Assembly (NCBI RefSeq): GCF_003852515.1
Contig: NZ_QAJK01000060.1
Span: forward strand, 1 to 64,000
Source of the DNA: Variovorax sp. KBW07
GTDB taxonomy: Bacteria; Pseudomonadota; Gammaproteobacteria; Burkholderiales; Burkholderiaceae_C
Reading direction: 5' to 3'
Length of the DNA stretch: 64,000 nt
Shown here one piece after another: positions 32,391-43,752 of the stretch. The position numbers and the translations under genes are program-made. Below the pieces are notes generated by a model, which saw only the letters and a program-made list of their open reading frames with translations, was not told the DNA's origin and searched no databases. Position 1 is the stretch's first letter. Every line of letters begins with the position of its first letter.

Positions 32391-33578
32391 TCAGGGCCGC
32401 GCCGGCACCAAGGTCAGCAGCGTGATTTCGGACGGCGCGCCAAAGCGCTTCGGCGGTCCCCAGTAGCCGGTGCCGCGGCTCACGTAGATCCACATGTCAT
32501 GCAGCCGATGCAGGCCCGCCGTGAAGGGCTGCTGCATCGGCACGAACAGATTCCACGGGAAAAACTGGCCGCCATGCGTGTGGCCCGACAGCTGCAACTG
32601 GTAGCCCGCCGCAGCCGCCAACGGCGCGCTGCGCGGCTGGTGCGCCAGCAGCACGCGCGTGTGAACCAGCGGAGGCGCGTCGAACAACGCCAGGTGCGGG
32701 TCGCTCGCATGCGCCGCATCGAAGTGCCCGGCAGTGAAGTCGGTCACGCCGGCCAGCACCAGCGCGCTTTCGAACAGCTCTTCGTCGGTTTGCGCGCCGC
32801 GCACGTTGCGCGTCTGCAGCACCACGTGCTCGTTCAGCAGCACCTTCAGGCCGAGCCGGCGCAGCTCGTCGATCCAGGCGTGCGCGCCCGCGTAGTACTC
32901 GTGGTTGCCCGTCACCACGAAGGTGCCGTGGCGTGCGCGCAGGTCGGCCAGCGGCGCGATGTGCTCGCGCAATTCGGGCACGCTGCCGTCGACCAGGTCG
33001 CCGGTAATCGCGATGGCGTCGGCGCCCAGCCGGTTGACCGCGTCGACGATGCGCTGGATGTACGCGCTCTTGATCGTCGGGCCCACGTGGATATCGCTCA
33101 ACTGCGCGATCGTGAAGCCCTCGAGCGCCTGCGGCAGGCCGCGGATCGGCACGTCGACGCGCTTCACGCCGGCCGTGCGGCGCGCGTTGACGAAACCCAC
33201 GAGCGACGTGGCCGTGGCCATCGCCAGCACCGCCAGCGCGCTCCATGGGAGCAGCGCGTTCCACTGCACCTGCAGGCCACCCACCGCGCTCGCCAGCCAG
33301 GCGAGCAACAGGCCGGCATCGCGCACCAGCGTCAGCACGAACATCGACGAAAACCAGCCCATGCTGATCAGCCCGACCCACTTGAGCACGTCGCCCACCG
33401 AGGCATTGCGCGCAATGCGGCGAGACACGAAGGGCAAGGGAATGGTGAGCGCCGACACCGCCAGCGCGAGCAGCGCCAACGGCCACGCAGGCGTGAGCGC
33501 GGCCAGCGCGGGCAGCAGGCGCAGCGCGATGTAGACGTGCAGCAATGCAGTCAGGACGCTCAGGAGACGAATCGGCAT
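32391..33578 (-). CDS. membrane-anchored metallophosphoesterase
   Basis: 395 residues from ATG 33578. Four N-terminal membrane helices (about residues 1-130) precede a calcineurin-like phosphoesterase domain with all metal motifs: LSDIHVGP, TGDLVDG, GNHEYY, AHQPRS and SGHTHGGQ. Members of this group include YkuE/YaeI-like enzymes that hydrolyse lipid A-type or lipid phosphates at the membrane. The substrate is not deducible. Upstream in-frame codons to 33638 would extend into the promoter region and are not favoured. Confidence 0.85.
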   Translation of the reverse strand: MPIRLLSVLTALLHVYIALRLLPALAALTPAWPLALLALAVSALTIPLPFVSRRIARNASVGDVLKWVGLISMGWFSSMFVLTLVRDAGLLLAWLASAVGGLQVQWNALLPWSALAVLAMATATSLVGFVNARRTAGVKRVDVPIRGLPQALEGFTIAQLSDIHVGPTIKSAYIQRIVDAVNRLGADAIAITGDLVDGSVPELREHIAPLADLRARHGTFVVTGNHEYYAGAHAWIDELRRLGLKVLLNEHVVLQTRNVRGAQTDEELFESALVLAGVTDFTAGHFDAAHASDPHLALFDAPPLVHTRVLLAHQPRSAPLAAAAGYQLQLSGHTHGGQFFPWNLFVPMQQPFTAGLHRLHDMWIYVSRGTGYWGPPKRFGAPSEITLLTLVPARP

Positions 33579-33771
33579 CGGGGCAATGGGGTCGGGCACT
33601 GCCCGGGATACACCATCTGCAAGGCGCATGCCGCGCATTCAAGGCGGTGAAAGGCGCCGTGGTCGCTATTTTTTCTATAGCGCGAGGCGCCCGGATAGCG
33701 GTCGTCTTGGCCCTGCAAAGCCCGCAATTTTGCGCCGGCGAAAAGCGGTGCCTGCGCCCACTTTCACCGTA

Positions 33772-34266
33772 TCACTGCACCGTGCGCGTGCTGGCCGAAG
33801 CCATGTCGGTGCCCGCGGGCCACACGAAGGTCGCCTTGGCGGGCGCGCCCTGCAGCACATGCAGCGGTTGCTTGAGCATCTGGCTGCCGATTCGCGCTTC
33901 GACTTCGTAGTTGCCCGGCTCCAGCCGCGCCACCATGAACGGGCCGCCCGACACCACGTTGTCGAGCAGCGCGGCGCCGCTTCCGTCGCGCACCGTCACG
34001 TGCACGTTGGCCGCGAAATCGGCACCCTTGCGGTCCTTGATCGCGAACTCGAAAGTGGCGGGCCAGCGCGGCGATACCGTTTCCATCAGTTGTGCTTCGT
34101 CGCTGCCGATGCCGCCGCTCATGTATTCGATGCCGTGCGCCATGTAGATCGGCGGATTCACCGCGGCGTGGGCCGGCGAAAGCGCGCCCAGCAGCAGCAC
34201 GGCGGCGCCGCACAGCACCGCAGCCGCCAGGGGCCGCGTGCGCGATGATGAAAAACGGGAGGTCAT
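33772..34266 (-). CDS. secreted protein of unknown function, paralogue 1 of a tandem pair
   Basis: 164 residues with a signal peptide (cleavage after SPAHA-AVN). The mature part is a single beta-rich domain like a carboxypeptidase regulatory or transthyretin-type fold (VHVTVRDGSGAALLDNV, MVARLEPGNYEVEARI). It shares NPPI-x-x-A-x-GIEYMSGG and E-x-VSPRWxATxEF with the next gene upstream on the same strand (34408-34935), so the pair arose by duplication. No Cys in the mature chain. Function unknown; the GIEYMSGG motif is the best handle. Confidence 0.72.
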   Translation of the reverse strand: MTSRFSSSRTRPLAAAVLCGAAVLLLGALSPAHAAVNPPIYMAHGIEYMSGGIGSDEAQLMETVSPRWPATFEFAIKDRKGADFAANVHVTVRDGSGAALLDNVVSGGPFMVARLEPGNYEVEARIGSQMLKQPLHVLQGAPAKATFVWPAGTDMASASTRTVQ

Positions 34267-34407
34267 GGTCTGGGTCCTTTCCTTGTCTTCGTCGTTGTGG
34301 CGAGAGGCCACGCGGCCACTGTGCGGCGCGCAGCTTAGGAAAGGCTGACCGGCAACACGGCAGGCACGCCGCAGGGGCGTGGCCGTGCTTTTTAGGGAGA
34401 GATAGTC

Positions 34408-34935
34408 TTAGCGGGCGGCGGAGGTCTGCGCCAGCGCCTGCGTTTGCGGCAGCGGCGGCGTCACCGAGGCCATGTCGAAATTCGACGGCCAGACGAACGA
34501 TGCGCGCGCCGGCACGCCGGCGATCACCACCAGCGACTGCGTGAGCGTCAGCCCGCCCAGCGTCACGTTCACATCGTAGGCGCCCGGATTGAGCCGCGCC
34601 AGCATGTACGGCGCTTGCGATTGCACGTCCATCACCACCTGGCCGGTGTACTTCTGGCGAACCTCGACCAGCGCCTTGGCCGGAAAGCCCGGCTGCTGCG
34701 CGCCCTTGCCGTCGCTCACGCCGAACTCGATGGTCGCGGCCCAGCGCGGCGACACCATTTCCATGAAGGCGGCTTCATCCCTGGCGGCGCCCCCGCTCAT
34801 GTACTCGATGCCCTGCGCCACCTGGATGGGCGGGTTCGTGAACGCGTGGGCCGAGAAAGACAGGGCCCCGAGGAATGCTGCTGTACCGCCCAATACCAGG
34901 GCAGCCAGTGGCTGCCGGAGACGCGATGGGTTCAT
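34408..34935 (-). CDS. secreted protein of unknown function, paralogue 2 of a tandem pair
   Basis: 175 residues with a signal peptide (cleavage after SAHA-FTN). The domain matches its neighbour: VAQGIEYMSGGAARDEAAF, MVSPRWAATIEF, YMLARLNPGAYDVNVTL and ARASFVWPS. The C terminus is a low-complexity PLPQTQALAQ tail. The two copies are about 40 percent alike by eye and separated by 141 bp, so the duplication is old. They are probably co-transcribed from a promoter upstream of 34935. Confidence 0.72.
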   Translation of the reverse strand: MNPSRLRQPLAALVLGGTAAFLGALSFSAHAFTNPPIQVAQGIEYMSGGAARDEAAFMEMVSPRWAATIEFGVSDGKGAQQPGFPAKALVEVRQKYTGQVVMDVQSQAPYMLARLNPGAYDVNVTLGGLTLTQSLVVIAGVPARASFVWPSNFDMASVTPPLPQTQALAQTSAAR

Positions 34936-35234
34936 TGCTGTGTGGTCCTCGATCTTGCGTGACGTGAAATCCGTCGAGGATTTTGCTTAGCAAGAGTCGG
35001 GCTAGATATAGCGTTTACGAGGAACGATCCTCGGATTGAAGTTGAATGCTATTGTTTTCATAGCTGGTGACGCCCGTGTGACGGGCGTGAAGTCAATTCC
35101 GTGACCGTCACCTCACGGAAACCCTGAGACGCGGTGTTTTGCGCACGATTCCGGGCCTGGGCAGGGCCGGCGCCTACGGCGGTGCATGGTTGCACGGGCT
35201 ATGAAGGGCTGATGAACAGCAAAGGAGCTTTGAC
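34936..35234. other. Gene-free interval with one hairpin
   Basis: No credible gene in about 300 bp. ACGCCCGT (35070-35077) and ACGGGCGT (35081-35088) form an 8-bp hairpin with a 3-nt loop and no T run. Divergent promoters for the secreted pair (minus) and the small membrane protein (plus) must lie here. A less GC-rich tract at 34990-35060 is the likely promoter zone. Confidence 0.5.
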
Positions 35235-35501
35235 ATGACCCTCGAATCGACGATCAACGAATTCAAGAAGGTGGACGCGCAGCGGGCGGACTTTCCTGGC
35301 GAGCACCTGGTGGTGCTGGGCGCGGGCGTGTTGCTGCTGCTGGCCGCTGGGCGCAGCCGGTCTTTTCTTGCCCGGATTGCGGCGGGCGCGGCCGGCGGGG
35401 CGCTGATCGGGCGTGCGGCGAGTGGGACGGGAGGGATTGCGCGATTGGCGCGGGGGTTGCAGGGCGTGAGGGGTGCCGGGGGCGCGGTCCCGAAGCGGTA
35501 G
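35235..35501 (+). CDS. small membrane protein of unknown function
   Basis: 88 residues. A polar N terminus (TLESTINEFKKVDAQRADFP) is followed by two hydrophobic segments, HLVVLGAGVLLLLAAG and FLARIAAGAAGGALIGRAA, and a basic Gly-rich tail. AAAGGAG stands 7-8 nt before the ATG, which supports real translation. No family recognised. Confidence 0.65.
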   Translation: MTLESTINEFKKVDAQRADFPGEHLVVLGAGVLLLLAAGRSRSFLARIAAGAAGGALIGRAASGTGGIARLARGLQGVRGAGGAVPKR

Positions 35502-35558
35502 CAGTCAGCTGCGCTAACCGCGGTGTCGAGGTGCTTGCAGCGGAGATACTGCGTTTCC

Positions 35559-36221
35559 ATGAGTACCGACGACCAGCCACCCGACCCATTGCGCGAGCGC
35601 CGTGAGGCGATGACGGCTTGGGAGCAAGGCCTTCGGCCGAAGCCGGAGCGCCATTGGGTGCTGTGGCTGGCGCTGGCGGTGCTGACGGTGTTCCTGCTCT
35701 ATCGCGGCGCCGAGTGGCTGCTGGCGCGGCAGCAGGCGGAGAAGAAACCGGAGCTGTCGACCACCGAGCTTCCGCGTGCGAACCCGCCTCCGCCGACGAT
35801 GCGCACCGTGCCTTCAGCGCCCGGTACTTCCATGGATGCCGCAGCACCCGATACCTTCGAAGTGACCAAGTGCCTCACCCCGTCGGGCAAGGCGGCCTAC
35901 TCGGACGGCCCCTGCCCCGAAGGTTCGCGGGCAACAACAGTCCGGCTGCGCCGTGACGTGAATCTGGCGGATGGCATGAGCGTCGAGCAGCGCGAGGCCT
36001 CGAATCGGGACAACGCGGTCATTGCCGCGCAACAGCAGCAATACGAGCGGCAAGTAGCGCAAAACGTCGGCAACGCGATGAGCGAGTGCAGCGGCTTGGC
36101 CGAGCGGATCAGGGCGATCGACGCCGAAGCGCGCCAGCCACAGGACACGTACCAGCACGACCGGCTGCGGGATGACCGCAAGCGAGTGCGGGACAGGCAG
36201 TTCAGGTTGGGCTGCCCATAG
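35559..36221 (+). CDS. DUF4124-domain single-pass membrane protein
   Basis: 220 residues from ATG 35559. A cytoplasmic N terminus precedes one membrane helix (HWVLWLALAVLTVFLLYRG, about residues 30-48), then a Pro-rich linker. A DUF4124-like motif follows (VTKCLTPSGKAAYSDGPCPEG, paired Cys), and then a charged coiled-coil-like C terminus with Cys in SECSGLAERI and at the end (RLGCP). Four Cys on the periplasmic side could form two disulphides. Function unknown; DUF4124 proteins are common envelope proteins in Burkholderiales. Confidence 0.7.
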   Translation: MSTDDQPPDPLRERREAMTAWEQGLRPKPERHWVLWLALAVLTVFLLYRGAEWLLARQQAEKKPELSTTELPRANPPPPTMRTVPSAPGTSMDAAAPDTFEVTKCLTPSGKAAYSDGPCPEGSRATTVRLRRDVNLADGMSVEQREASNRDNAVIAAQQQQYERQVAQNVGNAMSECSGLAERIRAIDAEARQPQDTYQHDRLRDDRKRVRDRQFRLGCP

Positions 36222-36236
36222 TGGCAGCAGCGAAGT

Positions 36237-37070
36237 TCAGTTGAAAGCGGCGCAGTAGCTCACAGGGTCGAGCTGGCAATGCTGTTCCAGGTTGCCGACC
36301 AGATCGAACATTCGCGGCGCCTTGCGGAACTCGAACAGCCGATAGAGATGGAATTGGGTTTGCTCGTGCTTGGAAAGGGCCAGTTCGCGTTGCGAGACAA
36401 AGAAAGGCGTATCGCCGCCGAAGCTCGTTGTCTTGACTTCGATGTACCGTTCCCGGCCGCTGGCGTCGAAGGACAGCACGTCGAAGCCCAACCCGTCGCC
36501 CTTCGAGACGGAGACCCGCTCGACGCGTTTTGCCAGTTGTTCCTGCCCGAACTGCGCGAGACGCCATTGCTCGAAATGGATCACGAACGCTTCGCCCGCG
36601 GAGCCAAGCGAGCGATTGCGGGCCTCGCGCTCCAGGTAGTCGCGTTTGACGCCGACGAAGGTGCTCGGGTGAGGCGCTTCGGCCACACGATGTTGACGTC
36701 GTGGCGCTTCCGACTTCACTTTGGAGAAATCGGTCTGCGGGGGCTCGACCGCTGGGCGTTCCACCGCCGCCAGGGCGGCTTCGTCCAATATCGATTGCTG
36801 GCGGATCTGGCTCACGACAACATCCAGCAGCAGGGCCTGATAGTTGGCGCGCCGCTTGTAGCCGGACAGCGAGGGAATACCGAGGTCTTGAAGAGCAGCG
36901 GTGATGTTGCAGTGCTTGAACTCGATGGACGCTTCGCTGCGTCCATCGAGCTTGGGCAACAAGGCCCGCCGACGCGCCGACTTGTTGAAGCTTTGCCCTG
37001 CAAGCTCCAGCGTGAGCATCTGAAGATAGTCGGCGACGATGGCTTCGACTTCTTCCCGCGACCACTCCAT
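36237..37070 (-). CDS. DUF3883-domain protein (PD-(D/E)XK nuclease-like)
   Basis: 277 residues. The N-terminal half (about 1-120) is helical. The C-terminal half has a DUF3883-type core: SLGSAGEAFVIHFEQWRL, then DGLGFDVLSFD and RYIEVKTTSFGG, i.e. the Asp...ExK pattern of the PD-(D/E)XK nuclease fold. Such domains occur in restriction and antiviral loci, but no methylase or helicase is beside it. It starts 32 nt after the gyrB stop codon on the same strand. Codon use looks somewhat less GC-rich than in gyrB, hinting at acquisition. Role unknown. Confidence 0.7.
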   Translation of the reverse strand: MEWSREEVEAIVADYLQMLTLELAGQSFNKSARRRALLPKLDGRSEASIEFKHCNITAALQDLGIPSLSGYKRRANYQALLLDVVVSQIRQQSILDEAALAAVERPAVEPPQTDFSKVKSEAPRRQHRVAEAPHPSTFVGVKRDYLEREARNRSLGSAGEAFVIHFEQWRLAQFGQEQLAKRVERVSVSKGDGLGFDVLSFDASGRERYIEVKTTSFGGDTPFFVSQRELALSKHEQTQFHLYRLFEFRKAPRMFDLVGNLEQHCQLDPVSYCAAFN

Positions 37071-37102
37071 GTATCGGCCCCGACGCGAATCGGCGTTTTA
37101 GA

Positions 37103-39736
<2,634 letters not shown>

Positions 39737-39858
39737 CTATCTCTCACGGCATTGACGTGATTTTTCGGGCTCTCAAGAACTCAATTCGCCGCCTCTTGAA
39801 AGCGCAAACCCGCGGAGGGCCGCGGGCTGTATGCGCAAGGCGCTGTGTGGTTTGTCTT

Positions 39859-40965
39859 CTAGATACGCATCGGCATCACGACGTACTTGAAAGATGCGTT
39901 CTCGGGGATGGTTAACAAGGCCGAGCTGTTGGAGTCGGCCAGGTCCAGCTTGACCATGTCCTGGTCCATGTTCGACAGAGCGTCGATCAGGTAGGTGACG
40001 TTGAAGCCGATCTCGATGGCGTCGCCGCCGTAGTCGATGTCGAGCTCGTCCTGTGCTTCTTCCTGCTCGGCGTTGTTCGACGCAATGCGAAGCGTGCCGG
40101 GCTCGATGTTCAGGCGCACGCCCTTGAACTTCTCGCTGGTCAGGATGGCGGTGCGCTGCAGGCTGGCCAGCAGCGGCGCGCGGCCCAGCGTGACGGTGTT
40201 CTTGTGGTTCTTGGGAATCACGCGGTTGTAGTCGGGGAACTTGCCCTCGACCAGTTTGGTGACGAACTCCATGCCGCCGAAGCTGAACTTGGCCTGGTTG
40301 TTGGCGAACTGCATCTCGATGGCGCCTTCGGCGTCCGACAGCAGGCGCTGCATTTCGAGCACGGTCTTGCGCGGAAGAATGACTTCTTGCCGGGGCACTT
40401 CGACGTCGAGCGTGGCGGAAGAGAAAGCCAGGCGGTGGCCGTCGGTGGCGACCAGGCTCAGCTGCTTGCCTTCGGCGACGAACAGGATGCCGTTCAGGTA
40501 GTAGCGGATGTCATGCACGGCCATTGCGAAGGACACTTGCGAGAGCAGGTCCTTCAGCGTCTTTTGCGGCACGCTGAACACGGGGCCGAAATTGGCGGCC
40601 TCCTGCACCAGCGGAAAGTCTTCGGCGGGCAGCGACTGCAGCGTGAAGCGGCTCTTGCCACCCTTGAGCACCAGCTTGCTCGCGCTCGACTCGAGGCTCA
40701 CGGTCTGGTCGGACGGCATGGTGCGCAGGATGTCGATGAGCTTGCGCGCGCCGATGGTGGTGGTGAAGTTGCCTTCGTCGCCGCCGAGCTCGGCGGTGGT
40801 GCGAATCTGGATTTCGAGGTCGCTGGTGGTCAGCTGGAGCTGGCCGCCGGTCTTGCGGATCAGCACGTTCGCCAGGATCGGCAGGGTATGGCGCCGTTCC
40901 ACGATGCCCGCTACCGACTGCAGCGCAGCGAGGACCTTGTCTTGGGTTGCCTTCAAAACGATCAT
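39859..40965 (-). CDS. dnaN: DNA polymerase III subunit beta (sliding clamp)
   Basis: 368 residues, the family length, with three clamp domains. Recognisable segments are LPILANVLIRKTGGQLQLT, IRYYLNGILF, VATDGHRLAFSSA and the conserved C terminus KYVVMPMRI. It forms the ring that tethers Pol III to DNA and recruits Hda and other partners. It lies 124 nt downstream of dnaA on the same strand. Confidence 0.98.
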   Translation of the reverse strand: MIVLKATQDKVLAALQSVAGIVERRHTLPILANVLIRKTGGQLQLTTSDLEIQIRTTAELGGDEGNFTTTIGARKLIDILRTMPSDQTVSLESSASKLVLKGGKSRFTLQSLPAEDFPLVQEAANFGPVFSVPQKTLKDLLSQVSFAMAVHDIRYYLNGILFVAEGKQLSLVATDGHRLAFSSATLDVEVPRQEVILPRKTVLEMQRLLSDAEGAIEMQFANNQAKFSFGGMEFVTKLVEGKFPDYNRVIPKNHKNTVTLGRAPLLASLQRTAILTSEKFKGVRLNIEPGTLRIASNNAEQEEAQDELDIDYGGDAIEIGFNVTYLIDALSNMDQDMVKLDLADSNSSALLTIPENASFKYVVMPMRI

Positions 40966-41089
40966 GTCTGCTTACCTCTTCTCTTTATCTCTTTGAATCT
41001 GCTTGGTAGTCGTAGATCGGAGCCTCACCCGCCCCGTCGAAGCCGCCATTCTCCGCTGTCCGAAGGGACACTTTGAACGACATCCGGCT

Positions 41090-42469
<1,380 letters not shown>

Positions 42470-42519
42470 GAGCGCTTGAAAAAGTGAGGAAACCTTCGGG
42501 CATTTCTTGGTATAGGTAT

Positions 42520-42528
42520 TGTGGATAT
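42520..42528 (-). promoter_or_regulatory. DnaA box (one mismatch) upstream of dnaA
   Basis: TGTGGATAT, the complement of ATATCCACA, lies 51 bp before the dnaA start codon and is suited to autorepression or origin function. Confidence 0.65.
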
Positions 42529-42569
42529 TCTCTGCTGGAAGGCGCCCGGCATTCTAACTTGTCAAAACC

Positions 42570-42578
42570 TTATCCACA
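42570..42578 (+). promoter_or_regulatory. DnaA box (perfect consensus) in the dnaA-rpmH interval
   Basis: TTATCCACA. Only two clear boxes occur in this 331-bp interval, and I see no trio-like tract. Confidence 0.75.
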
Positions 42579-42620
42579 CGCTGCCGATGGCGGCGAAAGG
42601 CCCGCAAATCCAGTCGAAGA

Positions 42621-42649
42621 TTGTTCCCGGCGCCAATGTTTGCGATAAT
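42621..42649 (+). promoter_or_regulatory. Promoter for rpmH-rnpA-yidD-yidC
   Basis: TTGTTC (42621-42626), 17 bp, then GATAAT (42644-42649), a good sigma-70 match about 150 bp before rpmH. Confidence 0.6.
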
Positions 42650-42800
42650 TGCGGGTTTCCCTGAAAACCTCTTTGCGCTCGTTCCGAGCGTCACCAGGTA
42701 GGAGCTCAGGGGTCATCCCAACTCGCTCCCCCGGCGCCCCGCAGGTTCTTCATGCTTTCCGTACGAAGAGTCAGCGCGAACAGGGAATTAGGAAATCACC

Positions 42801-42935
42801 ATGAAACGCACTTACCAAGCTTCTAAAGTCCGCCGCGCCCGTACCCACGGCTTCCTGGTCCGCATGAAGACCCGCGGCGGCCGTGCCGTCATCAACGCAC
42901 GCCGCGCCAAGGGCCGCAAGCGCCTGGCTGTCTGA
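42801..42935 (+). CDS. rpmH: 50S ribosomal protein L34
   Basis: 44 residues of standard L34: [18 protein letters not shown], then [19 protein letters not shown]. It is very basic, full length and preceded by TAGGAAA. It is transcribed divergently from dnaA and followed by rnpA, the classical bacterial order. Confidence 0.98.
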   Translation: MKRTYQASKVRRARTHGFLVRMKTRGGRAVINARRAKGRKRLAV

Positions 42936-43021
42936 CGGCAGCCCACCTGCCGTTGCCAGCAGCCGACACGCCAGCGCAGGCTCCCGCAGCCATCGCGTCT
43001 GACCTGCCCGGCCCGGCTTCC

Positions 43022-43468
43022 ATGCAGCGGCTCAAGACCCGCGCGCAATTCCAGGCCGTCCTCGCAGGTGCCACCGTGGCGCGCACTGCTCATTTCGCAT
43101 TGCACCGCTGTGCGCTCGATCTCGCATCGGGCGCACCGCCGTTGTTCGCGTCCGACGATGTCTGGCTGGGTGCCATGGTGCCCAAGCGCTGGGCGCGCCG
43201 CGCGGTCACGCGCAACGCCATCAAGCGGCAGATATATACCGTGAGTGCCGCGCCCGGCGTCGGCCTGCCTCGTGCCGCGCACGTGGTGCGGCTGCGCGCG
43301 GGATTCGACCGCAAGGAATTCGTGAGCGCCTCTTCGGACAAGCTCAAGGCCGCCGTGCGCGCCGAATTGCAGCAACTGCTGGCGCGTGCCGCGCGCCCGC
43401 CGGCGCCGCCGCGCGAGCGCGCCGAACGTTCACCCTCTTCTTCCGCGCCTTCTTCCGGATCGCCATGA
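43022..43468 (+). CDS. rnpA: ribonuclease P protein component
   Basis: 148 residues from ATG 43022 (MQRLKTRAQFQAVLAG), the usual start of the family. An upstream TTG at 42953 would add 23 low-complexity residues and is less likely. The RNA-binding motif is KRWARRAVTRNAIKRQIY. It cooperates with the RNase P RNA in tRNA 5' maturation. The C terminus has a Pro/Ser-rich extension beyond the usual length. Its stop overlaps the yidD start (ATGA). Confidence 0.92.
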   Translation: MQRLKTRAQFQAVLAGATVARTAHFALHRCALDLASGAPPLFASDDVWLGAMVPKRWARRAVTRNAIKRQIYTVSAAPGVGLPRAAHVVRLRAGFDRKEFVSASSDKLKAAVRAELQQLLARAARPPAPPRERAERSPSSSAPSSGSP

Positions 43469-43752
43469 AACGCCTGCTGATCGGCCTCGTGAAGGGCTAC
43501 CGCCTGCTGCTGAGCCCCTGGCTCGGCCAGTCGTGCCGCTTCACGCCGACCTGCTCGGTGTATTCGATCGAAGCGCTCGAGGTGCACGGCGCGCTCAAGG
43601 GCAGCTACCTCACTCTGCACCGCATCGCGCGCTGCCAGCCCTGGTGCCAGGGCGGCCACGATCCGGTTCCCCCGAAATCACAGCGTCGCACTGACAAGTC
43701 AGGATCGCTGTTTTCGTCTCTTCTCTCCTCCGACAAGAAGTCTTCGTCATGA
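43465..43752 (+). CDS. yidD: membrane protein insertion efficiency factor YidD
   Basis: 95 residues. The family motif is LSPWLGQSCRFTPTCSVYS with conserved Cys, followed by EALEVHGALKGSYLTLHRIARC and GGHDPVP. It assists YidC-dependent insertion. It overlaps rnpA and yidC by 4 nt each, so four genes (rpmH, rnpA, yidD, yidC) are expressed together. The Ser-rich C-terminal tail is not conserved. Confidence 0.95.
   Translation: MKRLLIGLVKGYRLLLSPWLGQSCRFTPTCSVYSIEALEVHGALKGSYLTLHRIARCQPWCQGGHDPVPPKSQRRTDKSGSLFSSLLSSDKKSSS

Noticed and set aside
35070-35088. Hairpin as a terminator
   Set aside because: No T run follows and no gene ends immediately upstream on either strand.
42953-43021. Upstream TTG start for rnpA
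   Set aside because: It would add 23 low-complexity residues not typical of the family; ATG 43022 gives the conserved N terminus.
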